NCBI RefSeq assembly: GCF_010548305.1
Contig: NZ_JAAGLV010000007.1
Span: 186,001-250,000, forward strand
DNA length: 64,000 nt
Reading direction: 5' to 3'
DNA from: Streptomyces sp. SID13031
Lineage (GTDB): Bacteria > Actinomycetota > Actinomycetes > Propionibacteriales > Kribbellaceae
Shown: positions 34,593 to 42,633 of the stretch, in pieces
Position numbering within the stretch: position 1 is the stretch's first letter
Layout: every line of letters begins with the position of its first letter
The notes under the pieces: model-generated
What the model was told of the DNA's origin: nothing
The model's database searches: none
Seen by the model: only the letters and a program-made list of their open reading frames with translations
Made by a program: the position numbers and the translations under genes

Positions 34593-35744
34593 TTACGGCC
34601 AGATCGAGGTGACCCATTCGGGGTGGTCGATGAACGGGTTGCGGTTGTGCTGCCAGGTGTCGAAGATGACCTGGTTGCGGCGCTTCTCGAACGTGTCCGG
34701 CGGGTCGGCCGCGCTCCACGCCTTCAGCACCGTGAGCTTGCCGATGTACGGCGCGGAGCCGTTGCCCACCGAGTTGTTCGGCTCCAGGTTCGGCCAGCCG
34801 TCGCCACCCTCGTAGCGCACCGCCATGTAGAGGATCATCCGCGCGACATCACCCCGTACCGCGGCCCGCGGCGAGAAGGAGTCGCCATCCGCGGCACACC
34901 CCGGGCACTCCGACACGGTGGACCCACCGTTGTCGAAGTCGAGGTTGCCGCGCGCACCGTTCACCGAGACGTCCTCGGGACGCAGGTGGTGCACATCCGT
35001 GCCGGGGCCGGTCGCGGTACCGAAGTCGCCGTGGGACTTGGCCCAGACGTGTTCGCGGTTCCAGTCGTTCACGCCGCCACCGTTGGTGGTCTTGCTCTGC
35101 GAGCGGCCGGAGTACAGCAGGATCACGTTGTTCGAGTTCGCCGGATCCTGGTCGGTGTCCTTGAGCGCGTTCCACACCTGGTCGTAGGTCAGCTTGGTCT
35201 GGCTCGAGATGATCGTGTGCAAGGCGGACTTCAAGGCCGCGCCGGTCTTGCCGGAGGCGGCTGCGTAGTAGTAGTCGCCCGGGTCCGGCGGATCACCCGG
35301 GTCGCCCGGATCCGAACCGCCCCCACCGCTGAACGCGGTCGGATCCTTCAGCCCCGCATGCGGCGTGAAGTACGGCGTCAGCGTCCCGGTGACGGTGATC
35401 TTGGTCCCCAGCAGACCCGGGTTCGTCTTCAGCCCGTACTGCGCCCGGAAGGCGCTCGGGATCTGCACGTAGAGCATCGACGCCGTACTCGTCTGCGAGG
35501 CGGAGTCGGCCAGCGCGAGCGCGGTGTCGGCGGTGTAGCTGCTCCGGATCACCGTGTTGGCCGCCGTCGGCTGGCCGACGACGTACCCCTCGACGGTGCC
35601 GACCGACCCGTTCTGCTGGCCGATCGCGGCACTCACGGTGAGGTTCGCCGTCGTCGCGGCGGTGGACGGAGTGACACCGAAGCCGATCAGCGCCAGCAGC
35701 ACGCCGATGACCACAACAGGACGTAGTGAACGTAGGGCAGTCAC
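34593..35744 (-). CDS. Secreted endonuclease I with N-terminal OB-like domain
   Basis: A 383-aa extracellular protein. GTG 35744 follows GGGAGATTGCC; a Sec signal (LRSLRPVVVIGVLLALIGFG) ends near residue 30. Residues ~35-130 form a DUF6359-like beta domain (VGTVEGYVVGQPTAANTVIR; TKITVTGTLTPYFTPHAGL). A Gly/Asp/Pro linker follows, and from ~165 an endonuclease I (EndA/NucM) domain with NDWNREHVWAKSHGDFG (beta-beta-metal His), DVHHLRPEDVSVNGARGNLD and a final DTWQHNRNPFIDHPEWV. It degrades DNA outside the cell, plausibly for nutrients. Confidence 0.9.
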   Translation of the reverse strand: MTALRSLRPVVVIGVLLALIGFGVTPSTAATTANLTVSAAIGQQNGSVGTVEGYVVGQPTAANTVIRSSYTADTALALADSASQTSTASMLYVQIPSAFRAQYGLKTNPGLLGTKITVTGTLTPYFTPHAGLKDPTAFSGGGGSDPGDPGDPPDPGDYYYAAASGKTGAALKSALHTIISSQTKLTYDQVWNALKDTDQDPANSNNVILLYSGRSQSKTTNGGGVNDWNREHVWAKSHGDFGTATGPGTDVHHLRPEDVSVNGARGNLDFDNGGSTVSECPGCAADGDSFSPRAAVRGDVARMILYMAVRYEGGDGWPNLEPNNSVGNGSAPYIGKLTVLKAWSAADPPDTFEKRRNQVIFDTWQHNRNPFIDHPEWVTSIWP

Positions 35745-35867
35745 GGCAATCTCCCAGGGGCGGTTGGGAACCACTGCATTGCCAGTCAGTCTGCCCGCCA
35801 CACGCACCGGTTGAACGTCAAAACCGGGCAAAGTTTGTCCGACAATCCGGCAAACCCCGGATGACCG

Positions 35868-36581
35868 CTACTTCAGCTCGACTGTCCAGGGTCCGCCGGC
35901 GGCGACGATTCCCGAGGGCAGGTCGCTCTTCTGGCGGAGATCCTTGGTGGCGTAGAGCTGGTAGGTCCCCGGAGCGAGCCGGGCAGAACCCTCCAGACCG
36001 TCGGGAGTGCACTGGCGTGCGCTGAAGGATGTCGGCACGGTGATGGTCTGACCGGGGGCGAATTTCCACCCCTTTCCGGGTTGGGCTTCAACGAAGGTGC
36101 CGCCCACCACGACTCCGTCCTTGACAACCACGATCCACGGTCCGTAAGGGGTACCGAAGAGATCCAGCGATTTGCTGCCGGTGTTGGTCAGCTGGGCGTT
36201 GAACGGTCCGGCGAACCCACGGGCATCAACGGTGAGCACCTTGTCGTTCAGGTCGAGCCGCAGCGACGGATCGCCAGTGATCGCCCCGGTCAACGGGGAC
36301 CCGCAGGCGAATCCCTTGACCCGGTCAGGTTTGAGGGTCACCGTCGGTACGGGATTCGGCGCTGCGACCGGCGGCTGCTTCTGGTCGCCGTTCGGCAGTA
36401 CTGCGAACGCGGCCGCGGCGATCACCACCGCGGTCGAGGCGCCGACAGCAGCTGCCAGGCCCGCGCGACGACGGCGGCGGGAGCGGATGCGGGGGATCAG
36501 TGTCTGCTCGTCGACGGCCACCCGGTCGGTGCCGTTGGCGGCCACGGTCTGGAGAAGGTCTTTCAAGTCGCGGGAGGTCAT
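35868..36581 (-). CDS. Single-pass membrane protein, putative partner of the ECF sigma factor
   Basis: A 237-aa protein: cytoplasmic N-terminus (residues 1-38, ending in the basic IRSRRRRR), one transmembrane helix (AGLAAAVGASTAVVIAAAAF), then an extracytoplasmic beta-rich domain (LDLNDKVLTVDARGF; SKSLDLFGTPYGPWIVVVKD). The ATG overlaps the stop of the sigma-factor gene, the standard arrangement for an anti-sigma or sensor partner, but no zinc-binding anti-sigma motif is present, so its N-terminus would have to bind sigma differently. Partner role is inferred from position. Confidence 0.75.
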   Translation of the reverse strand: MTSRDLKDLLQTVAANGTDRVAVDEQTLIPRIRSRRRRRAGLAAAVGASTAVVIAAAAFAVLPNGDQKQPPVAAPNPVPTVTLKPDRVKGFACGSPLTGAITGDPSLRLDLNDKVLTVDARGFAGPFNAQLTNTGSKSLDLFGTPYGPWIVVVKDGVVVGGTFVEAQPGKGWKFAPGQTITVPTSFSARQCTPDGLEGSARLAPGTYQLYATKDLRQKSDLPSGIVAAGGPWTVELK

Positions 36582-37075
36582 CTCATGCTCTCTTCGGTCG
36601 TGCCGAGCTGAGCGGCCAACTTGACCCTCGCGTCGGCCAGATGGCGTTTCACCGTGCCCTCGGCGCAGCCCAGCTGCTCGGCGATATCGGGGACCGTCAG
36701 GTCCTCGTAGTACCGCAGTACGACGCAGGCACGTTGCTTGGGCGACAGAGTCGACAGCGCCTGCCTGACCTCGTCGGCGACGGTGGCATCCGCGTCCTCG
36801 TGCACGGGCGGCTCTACCAGCAGATGCCGGGACGCCGCCCAGAGCTTGGCGCGGCGGCGGCCATCGATGTACTGGTTGAGGATCGCTCGCCGGACATACC
36901 CCTCGAGCTGTAGTACGTCGCTGCCGAGCCGCAGCCGGCTGAACACTCGCAGCAGAGCGTCCTGCACGAGGTCGCCCGCTGCTGCCCTCTCGCCGGTCAG
37001 CAGATAGGCGTAGGACCGCAGCGCGGCGCCGCGAGCTGCGAGTAGCTCGGTGAACGCGTCTTCCCAGTCAGCCAT
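36578..37075 (-). CDS. RNA polymerase ECF sigma factor, SigE family (actinobacterial)
   Basis: A 165-aa sigma-70 family protein: region 2 (LRSYAYLLTGERAAAGDLVQ; DALLRVFSRL) and region 4 (LSTLSPKQRACVVLRYYEDL; TVPDIAEQLGCAEGTVKRHL). This is the compact SigE-family type common in Streptomyces and Kribbella. ATG 37075 is chosen; ATG 37084 is possible. It forms an operon with the membrane protein whose ATG overlaps its TGA. No target promoter motif could be identified here. Confidence 0.9.
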   Translation of the reverse strand: MADWEDAFTELLAARGAALRSYAYLLTGERAAAGDLVQDALLRVFSRLRLGSDVLQLEGYVRRAILNQYIDGRRRAKLWAASRHLLVEPPVHEDADATVADEVRQALSTLSPKQRACVVLRYYEDLTVPDIAEQLGCAEGTVKRHLADARVKLAAQLGTTEESMR

Positions 37076-37438
37076 GAGCACCATCCGTAGGTTTCTCTGT
37101 CAGCCATCATGACGAACAGGGACGGTGCACCGTTGGGGGTAGGCCGGAAGGTGTCAGCAGCGTGGGAGTTGAGTCGGTGGGGCGGGAGCGCTTGGCGCTC
37201 GGCCGCCCCACCTAGGTGTACGGGCCCCCATCAGCTCGCGGCGGCTGCCACGGGCTGCTAGCCCGTCCACCAGTGAGGCACCACTGGCGGGCGGCACCTC
37301 ACCGACTGGTGGGAGGAGGACGGTGAAGTCCTTCTCCTACGGTGGCGTGGTGCGGACGCCGCTACGGACCGTACTCAGTCCGGAACCGATTGTCCATGGG
37401 TCATGGGAGCCGTCTCACCGTACTGACGGGTCACTGAT
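37076..37438. other. Gene-free region rich in stem-loops
   Basis: These 363 nt between the sigma-factor start and the GH16 stop hold no credible gene. They contain three stem-loops: a strong one at 37176-37212 (separate entry), ACGGGCT/AGCCCGT at 37250-37266 with a 3-nt loop, and a larger fold at about 37268-37313 in which CCACCAGT pairs with ACTGGTGG. An alternative hairpin, CCAGTG/CACTGG, competes within it. Downstream (on the minus strand) is the sigma-factor promoter. Confidence 0.6.
37176..37212 (-). terminator. Strong stem-loop downstream of the GH16 gene
   Basis: GGTGGGGCGG (37176-37185) pairs with CCGCCCCACC (37203-37212) and an inner GAGCGC with GCGCTC, 3-nt loop TTG and a 2-nt bulge: 16 bp in all, very GC-rich. 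No T-run. It is likely a terminator separating the GH16 and sigma-factor transcripts, though 227 nt from the GH16 stop. Confidence 0.5.
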
Positions 37439-38380
37439 TCAGCAGCTGATCGTGTCCGCGTGCGTCGCCCCGGCCGAGCGGTAGGAGTTCACCCGCGCGG
37501 TGGCCGTCGCCGGCGAAAGTACTTCGTTCTTCGCGTAGTACACCCAGTCCGCCGACTGCACGTAGGCGCTGGTACCACCGGTGTGCCCGGCCAGGTCGAT
37601 GAACCACTGGTTGTAGTTGAGGGTCATCGGCCGGCGCGGGTAGACCGAGTGACCGTTGCCGTCGGTGGTGTGGTCGGCGGCGAGGGTGCCGTCGATGTAG
37701 TACTTGACGTGGCCGCCGCCGACCGTGGCGACCAGCGTGTGCCAGCCCGCGTGGCTGTAGTTGCGTGCGGCGCTGATCCGCCAGCCGTCGAACGGGTCGA
37801 CCTGGTACGTGTTCCAGCTGGTGATGAAGTTGACCGGGCCGGTCTCGCCCCAGCCGCCGTTCGGCAGGTACTCCGAGATGTCGAGCTCGCTGTAGGTCGG
37901 CTCCCAGTCGTAGTCGAGCGGCGAGATCGTGTAGAAGGTCTGGTTGACGTGGTCGCCGTCGGTGCCGCTCGACGGGGTGTCGCTGAACTTGAACCGGGTC
38001 GCATAGGTGCCCTCGAAGAAGCGCAGATCGTTCTGCTGGACCTGGGACTGCGTGGTCCCGCCGACAGTTCCGTTGGTCGCGGCGCGAAGCTGCAGGGACT
38101 TCTGCCCGTCCACGGTCGGGAAGGTCACGTTGCTCGCGGTCCAGGTGCCTTCGATGCCGGGACCACCGCCGCCGGTCCGGACGCTCCACTTGTGGCCGGT
38201 GAAGTTGGGGTCGGTCCGGGAGCTGTAGTTGAAGTCGTCGAAGAACGCACCACAGGCAGCCGCTTTCTGCGCCTTCTCAGGGCCGGGGCGGGCACTCGCC
38301 GTAGTACTGGCACCGGCGGCGGCGAGAGCAGCCAGTACTACGGCTGTCGCGGTGATGCGGAGCTTGCGTGAACGAGCCAT
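37439..38380 (-). CDS. Secreted glycoside hydrolase family 16 protein
   Basis: A 313-aa protein: signal peptide (MARSRKLRITATAVVLAALA, cleavage near ASA at ~33) and a beta-jelly-roll GH16 domain. The catalytic signature is EPTYSELDISEYLPNGGWGE near residue 180, with nucleophile and acid/base Glu in ELDISE. Family members cleave beta-1,3/1,4-glucans, galactans or carrageenan; the sub-specificity is not readable. No carbohydrate-binding module. A promoter with an embedded GntR-type half site lies upstream, and the GntR gene is divergent. Confidence 0.88.
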   Translation of the reverse strand: MARSRKLRITATAVVLAALAAAGASTTASARPGPEKAQKAAACGAFFDDFNYSSRTDPNFTGHKWSVRTGGGGPGIEGTWTASNVTFPTVDGQKSLQLRAATNGTVGGTTQSQVQQNDLRFFEGTYATRFKFSDTPSSGTDGDHVNQTFYTISPLDYDWEPTYSELDISEYLPNGGWGETGPVNFITSWNTYQVDPFDGWRISAARNYSHAGWHTLVATVGGGHVKYYIDGTLAADHTTDGNGHSVYPRRPMTLNYNQWFIDLAGHTGGTSAYVQSADWVYYAKNEVLSPATATARVNSYRSAGATHADTISC

Positions 38381-38416
38381 GGGGGTCACACACCTTTGTC
38401 TCGGGGCGGAGATCTC

Positions 38417-38450
38417 CTCATAAAGTGGTCTATCCAATTGGTCAAGTCAA
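38417..38450 (-). promoter_or_regulatory. Promoter with overlapping GntR-type operator for the GH16 gene
   Basis: On the minus strand TTGACC (38445-38440), 17-bp spacer, TATGAG (38422-38417) forms a good -35/-10 pair. AGTGGTCTATCCA (38424-38436, plus strand) fills the spacer and carries the AGTGGTCTA half site of HutC/DasR-type operators; a second TGGTC lies at 38439-38443. Binding there would block the promoter. Confidence 0.5.
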
Positions 38451-38545
38451 GCCCTTGCCACGGAATGAACACGCTCACATAGGTAAAACCACTGGTAAGT
38501 ATTGCTAGGGTTGCACTAGCCGCAATGCGATCCTGGAGGCGCCAC

Positions 38546-39250
38546 ATGAGAAGGACCGAGGCGCGGGACCGCCTGCTGCGTTTGATCGAGCTGCGCAACC
38601 CGGGTGAGGCCCTGCCGTCCGAACGCAATCTGAGCGAATCGCTCGGGGTGTCCCGCCCGACGCTGCGCGCGGCGCTGGACGACCTGGCCCGCGACGGGCT
38701 GATCATCCGCGAGCACGGCCGCGGCACGTTCACCAGCTCGCGCAAGATCCACCAGGCGCTCGAGCCGACGGTGGATGGCGACTTCCACGTACCGCCGGCC
38801 GAGGGCACGCCCTGGCAGAGCAAGCTGGTCAGCTTCGAGCTCGAACCCGCCGGCGCGCGGCTCGGGCAGCGGATGGAGATCTCACCCGGCGACCAGCTCG
38901 TCTCGGTGGTCCGGCTGCGGTTCGTCGACGGCGCACCGATGTGCATCGAGCGGATCCGGATCCCGGCCGCCTTCGTCCCTGGGATCACTGGGCGCGACTT
39001 CGAGGTCGGCTCGCTCTACGGGTTGCTGAAGGCGAGGTACGGGGTCGCCGCGAGAGACGCGGTCCAGACCACCGAGCCGACCGTGACCGACGCGCAGGAG
39101 GCCGCGCTGCTCGACGTACCGCTGCATTCACCGGCGTTGCTCTTCGAGCGCACGACGCGCGACGCGAACCGCGCCGTGATCGAGTACACCCGCTCCATCT
39201 ATCGAGGAGACCGGTACCGGATCACGACGCGGTTGACCTTTCCAGACTGA
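38546..39250 (+). CDS. GntR-family (HutC/DasR-type) transcriptional regulator
   Basis: A 234-aa protein: N-terminal GntR winged helix (LPSERNLSESLGVSRPTLRA, then RDGLIIREHGRGTFTSS) and a C-terminal UTRA effector domain (LEPAGARLGQRMEISPGDQL; VVRLRFVDGAPMCIERIRI; LLFERTTRDANRAVIEYTRS). TGGAGGC precedes ATG 38546. It lies between GH16 and the sugar importer and most likely represses both, with a sugar as inducer. It converges on the permease gene with 17 nt between stops. Confidence 0.92.
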   Translation: MRRTEARDRLLRLIELRNPGEALPSERNLSESLGVSRPTLRAALDDLARDGLIIREHGRGTFTSSRKIHQALEPTVDGDFHVPPAEGTPWQSKLVSFELEPAGARLGQRMEISPGDQLVSVVRLRFVDGAPMCIERIRIPAAFVPGITGRDFEVGSLYGLLKARYGVAARDAVQTTEPTVTDAQEAALLDVPLHSPALLFERTTRDANRAVIEYTRSIYRGDRYRITTRLTFPD

Positions 39251-39267
39251 TACAGCCTGAAGGCTGA

Positions 39268-40101
39268 CTAGCCCTTGACGGCGCCCGCGGCGACGCCGGA
39301 GGTGACGCGGCCCTGCAGGACCAGGAAGATCAGCAGGACGGGCAGCATGAACAAGGTGGCGGCGGCCATCGTCGCGCCCCAGTCCGTGCCGAAGGTGTTG
39401 CTGAACGACGAGAGCCAGACCGGCAGCGTGCGCTGGTCCTGGTTCTTGATGATCAGCAGGTTCGCGAAGGCGAACTCGTTCCACGCGGTGATGAAGCCGA
39501 ACAGCGACGTCGACAGCAGGCCGGGTGCGAGCAGCGGGAAGACGATCCGCCGGAACGCCTCGAACTGGTTGCAGCCGTCGACCTGGGCTGCTTCCTCGAG
39601 CTCGACCGGGATGCCCTTCAGGAAGCCGCGCAGCGTCACGATCGTGAACGGCAGCGTCATCATGAAGTAGATCAGCGTCAGGATCGGCAACTTGTCCAGC
39701 ATGTCCGTGTCGCGGGCGATCACGTACATCGGGATCAGCAGCGCCTCCCACGGCGTCATCTGGGCGATGAACACCATCAGGATGAACCCCTGCCGGCCCT
39801 TCCACTTCATCCGGCCGACGGCGTACGCCGCCAGGCAGGCGACCACCAGCGACAGCAGGACGGCGCTGATCGCGACCAGCCCGCTGTTGCGCCAGAAGGT
39901 CCAGAAGCCGTCCGCGTGCACCGCGGTACTGAAGTGCGTGAAGGTGACGTGCGTCGGGAAGAACGACGGCGTCTCGGCCTGGATCTCCCTGGTCGGCTTG
40001 AACGCGGTCAGCACCATCCAGTAGACGGGGAAGACCGAGAAGGCGAAGACGCCCAGGCCGACGAGGTTCAGCACGATCTTGCGGCTGAGGCGGGTTCTCA
40101 C
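39268..40101 (-). CDS. Carbohydrate ABC transporter permease, MalG type
   Basis: A 277-aa inner-membrane protein with six hydrophobic segments and the EAA loop VELEEAAQVDGCNQFEAFRR near residue 190. GTG 40101 overlaps the stop of the first permease (GTGA). It is the third gene of the importer operon. No ATPase gene is present, so energy would come from a shared MsiK-type ATPase encoded elsewhere, as is usual in Streptomyces-like genomes. Confidence 0.92.
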   Translation of the reverse strand: MRTRLSRKIVLNLVGLGVFAFSVFPVYWMVLTAFKPTREIQAETPSFFPTHVTFTHFSTAVHADGFWTFWRNSGLVAISAVLLSLVVACLAAYAVGRMKWKGRQGFILMVFIAQMTPWEALLIPMYVIARDTDMLDKLPILTLIYFMMTLPFTIVTLRGFLKGIPVELEEAAQVDGCNQFEAFRRIVFPLLAPGLLSTSLFGFITAWNEFAFANLLIIKNQDQRTLPVWLSSFSNTFGTDWGATMAAATLFMLPVLLIFLVLQGRVTSGVAAGAVKG

Positions 40102-41069
40102 AGTTCGCCCTCCTCCTTGAACATCTGCCGGAAGTAGGCCAGCAGCACCACGGCCAGGATCAGCACCGTGACCATCGAGATCGCCGCGCCCAAGTCGTAC
40201 CGGTTCAGCACGGTGGCGATCTGGTACGCGTACACGGGCAGCGTCAAGGTGGCGTCGCCCGGACCGCCCTGGCTGATCGCCCAGATCTGGACGAAGCACT
40301 TGAACACCCAGATCACCTCCAGGCAAAGGATCAGCCCGAACATCGGCCGCAGGATCGGGAAGGTGATCAGCCAGAAGGTCTTCACCGAGCCGGCGCCGTC
40401 GATCTGGGCCGCCTCGTGCAGTTCCTTCGGTACCGACGTCATCGCGGCGTACAGGGTCAGCGCCGCGAACGGCACCGACTGCCAGACGATCAGCAACACG
40501 ACGATCGCGAACGTCGAGTTGCCGTCCGCGAACCACGCCTTACCGTCGAACTGCTCGAACCCGAGCGCGACCAGCAGCCAGTTGACGACCCCCAACTGGG
40601 ACTGGAACAGCCACTGGAACACGGTCGTCGCGGCGATCACCGGGATCGCCCAGGCGACCACCAGGCCGCCCATCACGGCGAACCGCATCCACTTGCCCAG
40701 GGCACCGATCAGCAGGGCGACGAAGGTGGCCAGCACCATGATCAGGCCGACGTTGATCGCGGTGAAGACGAAGGTCCGGCCGACCACGCCCCAGAACTTT
40801 TCGTCGTTCAGGATCTTCGCGTAGTTGTCGAACCCGACGAACTCGGCGCCACCGCGGATCAGCTGGGCGATGCCGAACTTCTGGAACGAGATCAGCAGGT
40901 TGCGGACCAGCGGATACACCAGCAGGTACGCCGTACCGAGGACGGTCGGCGCGACCAGCAGGTACGGGAGGGCACGTTCCCACAGGGGTCGCCCCCGCCT
41001 GACCGAGACCGGCGAACCGGGCTCGGGGGCGGGGGCTGCTGTGGTCGTCTCTGCTTCAGCCACAGCCAT
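40098..41069 (-). CDS. Carbohydrate ABC transporter permease, MalF type
   Basis: A 323-aa membrane protein with about six to seven hydrophobic segments (LVAPTVLGTAYLLVYPLVRN is the first) and the EAA loop VPKELHEAAQIDGAGSVKTF near residue 220. It pairs with the downstream MalG-type permease. It starts 4 nt after the binding-protein gene stop. Confidence 0.92.
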   Translation of the reverse strand: MAVAEAETTTAAPAPEPGSPVSVRRGRPLWERALPYLLVAPTVLGTAYLLVYPLVRNLLISFQKFGIAQLIRGGAEFVGFDNYAKILNDEKFWGVVGRTFVFTAINVGLIMVLATFVALLIGALGKWMRFAVMGGLVVAWAIPVIAATTVFQWLFQSQLGVVNWLLVALGFEQFDGKAWFADGNSTFAIVVLLIVWQSVPFAALTLYAAMTSVPKELHEAAQIDGAGSVKTFWLITFPILRPMFGLILCLEVIWVFKCFVQIWAISQGGPGDATLTLPVYAYQIATVLNRYDLGAAISMVTVLILAVVLLAYFRQMFKEEGEL

Positions 41070-41073
41070 AGTT

Positions 41074-42339
41074 CTACTTGGTGTTCAGGGCCTGGGTGAT
41101 GATCGCGTCGGCCGCCTTGGCCGCGGCGGCCGGGTCACCGCCGGTCAGCACCTTGGTCTGGTACTCCTTGATCGGGTTCTTCGCCTCGACCGCGGCCCAG
41201 TTCGGCGAGTTCGGGGTGGCCTTGCCGTTGGCGGCACCGGCGGCCATTGCGGCGACGCCCTCGTCCGAGCCGACCGACGCGGCCAGGCTGGTCCGGTTCG
41301 GCACGTACTTCATCGTCTTGGCGAGATCGGTCTGCCACTTCTCGCCGGCCAGTTCCTTGATGAAGGTGTAGGCCGCATCCTGGTCGGCCGAGGCCTCCGG
41401 GATGATCAGGTCGGAGCCACCGGTGAAGACGGCACCCGGCTTGTCGGCGGTCTTGCCCGGGATCGGGAAGAAGCCCAGCTTGTCCTTGAGCGCCGGGTTC
41501 GCCTGGGCGATCAGCTCAGCGGCACCCGGGACGGCGATCATCTGCGCGACCTTGCCCTGCGCGAACACGTCGGTCTGGGTCGGCTTGGCCTCGTCGGAGT
41601 CCTTCGGGCCTTTACCGAGCGCCTGGATCTGCTTGTAGAAGTCCATCCCCTTCAGGGCCTCGGGGGTCTCCAGCGCGCCCTTCCACTGGTCGCCGTCCTT
41701 GACCGCGAGGTCGCCGCCCTCGTCCCAGATGAAGCCGGACAGCACGTAGAAGTTCTGGCCGGGCAGGTAGATGCCCTGGTTGCCGCCGGTGTTCAGCTTG
41801 GCGGTCGTGGACAGCCACTCCTCGCGCGTCTTCGGCGGGGCGACCTTCGCGGCGGCGAAGAGGTCCTTGCGGTAGACGACGACGCGGTTCGCGGCGTAGT
41901 ACGGGATGCCGAACTGCTTGCCCTCGTACAGACCCGGGCCGGCCAGGCCCTCGATCCAATCGTCGCCCTTGAGGTCGGACTTCTTGTCGGTCAGGTCCTT
42001 GACGCCACCGCTGGCCGAGTACTGCGCGACCTGGGTGTTGCCGACCTCGATCACGTCCGGCGCGTCCTTGCTGGCCAGCGCGCCGATGATCTTCGGGCCG
42101 ATCCCGTTCCATTCCTGGATCTGGACGTTGGCCTTGATGTCCGGGTGGTCGGCGGCGAAGCCGGCCTCGAACCGCTTCAGGAAGTCGTCGGAGACGCTGC
42201 CCTTCATCAGCCAGACGTCGATCGTCTTCGGGCCGGAGTCGGCGGCGCTGTCCTTGGTGTCGTCGGAGGACCCACAAGCTGCGAGTGCTGTTAGCGATAG
42301 AGCCGCAACTGCGGCGACGGCAAGGGAACGGAACTTCAT
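41074..42339 (-). CDS. Carbohydrate ABC transporter substrate-binding lipoprotein
   Basis: A 421-aa family 1 solute-binding protein: lipobox LAAC with lipidated Cys near residue 22, then TIDVWLMKGSVSDDFLKRFE, VIEVGNTQVAQYSASGGVKD and FGIPYYAANRVVVYRKDLF, typical of oligosaccharide binders. GAGGTGAT precedes the ATG. First gene of the importer operon, with 294 nt of promoter region upstream. The sugar cannot be read directly; the neighbours suggest a glucan or arabinan oligosaccharide. Confidence 0.92.
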   Translation of the reverse strand: MKFRSLAVAAVAALSLTALAACGSSDDTKDSAADSGPKTIDVWLMKGSVSDDFLKRFEAGFAADHPDIKANVQIQEWNGIGPKIIGALASKDAPDVIEVGNTQVAQYSASGGVKDLTDKKSDLKGDDWIEGLAGPGLYEGKQFGIPYYAANRVVVYRKDLFAAAKVAPPKTREEWLSTTAKLNTGGNQGIYLPGQNFYVLSGFIWDEGGDLAVKDGDQWKGALETPEALKGMDFYKQIQALGKGPKDSDEAKPTQTDVFAQGKVAQMIAVPGAAELIAQANPALKDKLGFFPIPGKTADKPGAVFTGGSDLIIPEASADQDAAYTFIKELAGEKWQTDLAKTMKYVPNRTSLAASVGSDEGVAAMAAGAANGKATPNSPNWAAVEAKNPIKEYQTKVLTGGDPAAAAKAADAIITQALNTK

Positions 42340-42534
42340 CGGATCACCTCTGGCGAAGTAGCCGGATCGGCCTCCGGCTGACTGGTATGAACCTGTCGTT
42401 CAGTGGTGGAGAGAATCGCCCAGGTTCTGCTGACCAGTCAATAGTTCAGGAGGATCCGTTACTAAGTCGTGAGTGCTCTCTCTCGCGGAAACCTTGCCGA
42501 AACCTGTCGTTTCCGAGCAAGTACCGCATTTCGC

Positions 42535-42551
42535 GTTGCGCAATACGCAAC
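42535..42551. promoter_or_regulatory. Palindrome in the importer operon's upstream region
   Basis: GTTGCG (42535-42540), CAATA, CGCAAC (42546-42551): a 17-bp dyad containing TTGCGCAA, in a locally AT-richer patch about 200 nt upstream of the binding-protein start. LacI- or GntR-type sites look like this, but the distance is large. Confidence 0.35.
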
Positions 42552-42633
42552 AGACCACTTTCCTGGGTGGTTAGTTGTTTACCGGACCAGTTTAGTTGGC
42601 AGGTAACCACTACCACCCGCTCGCGGGCGGCGG

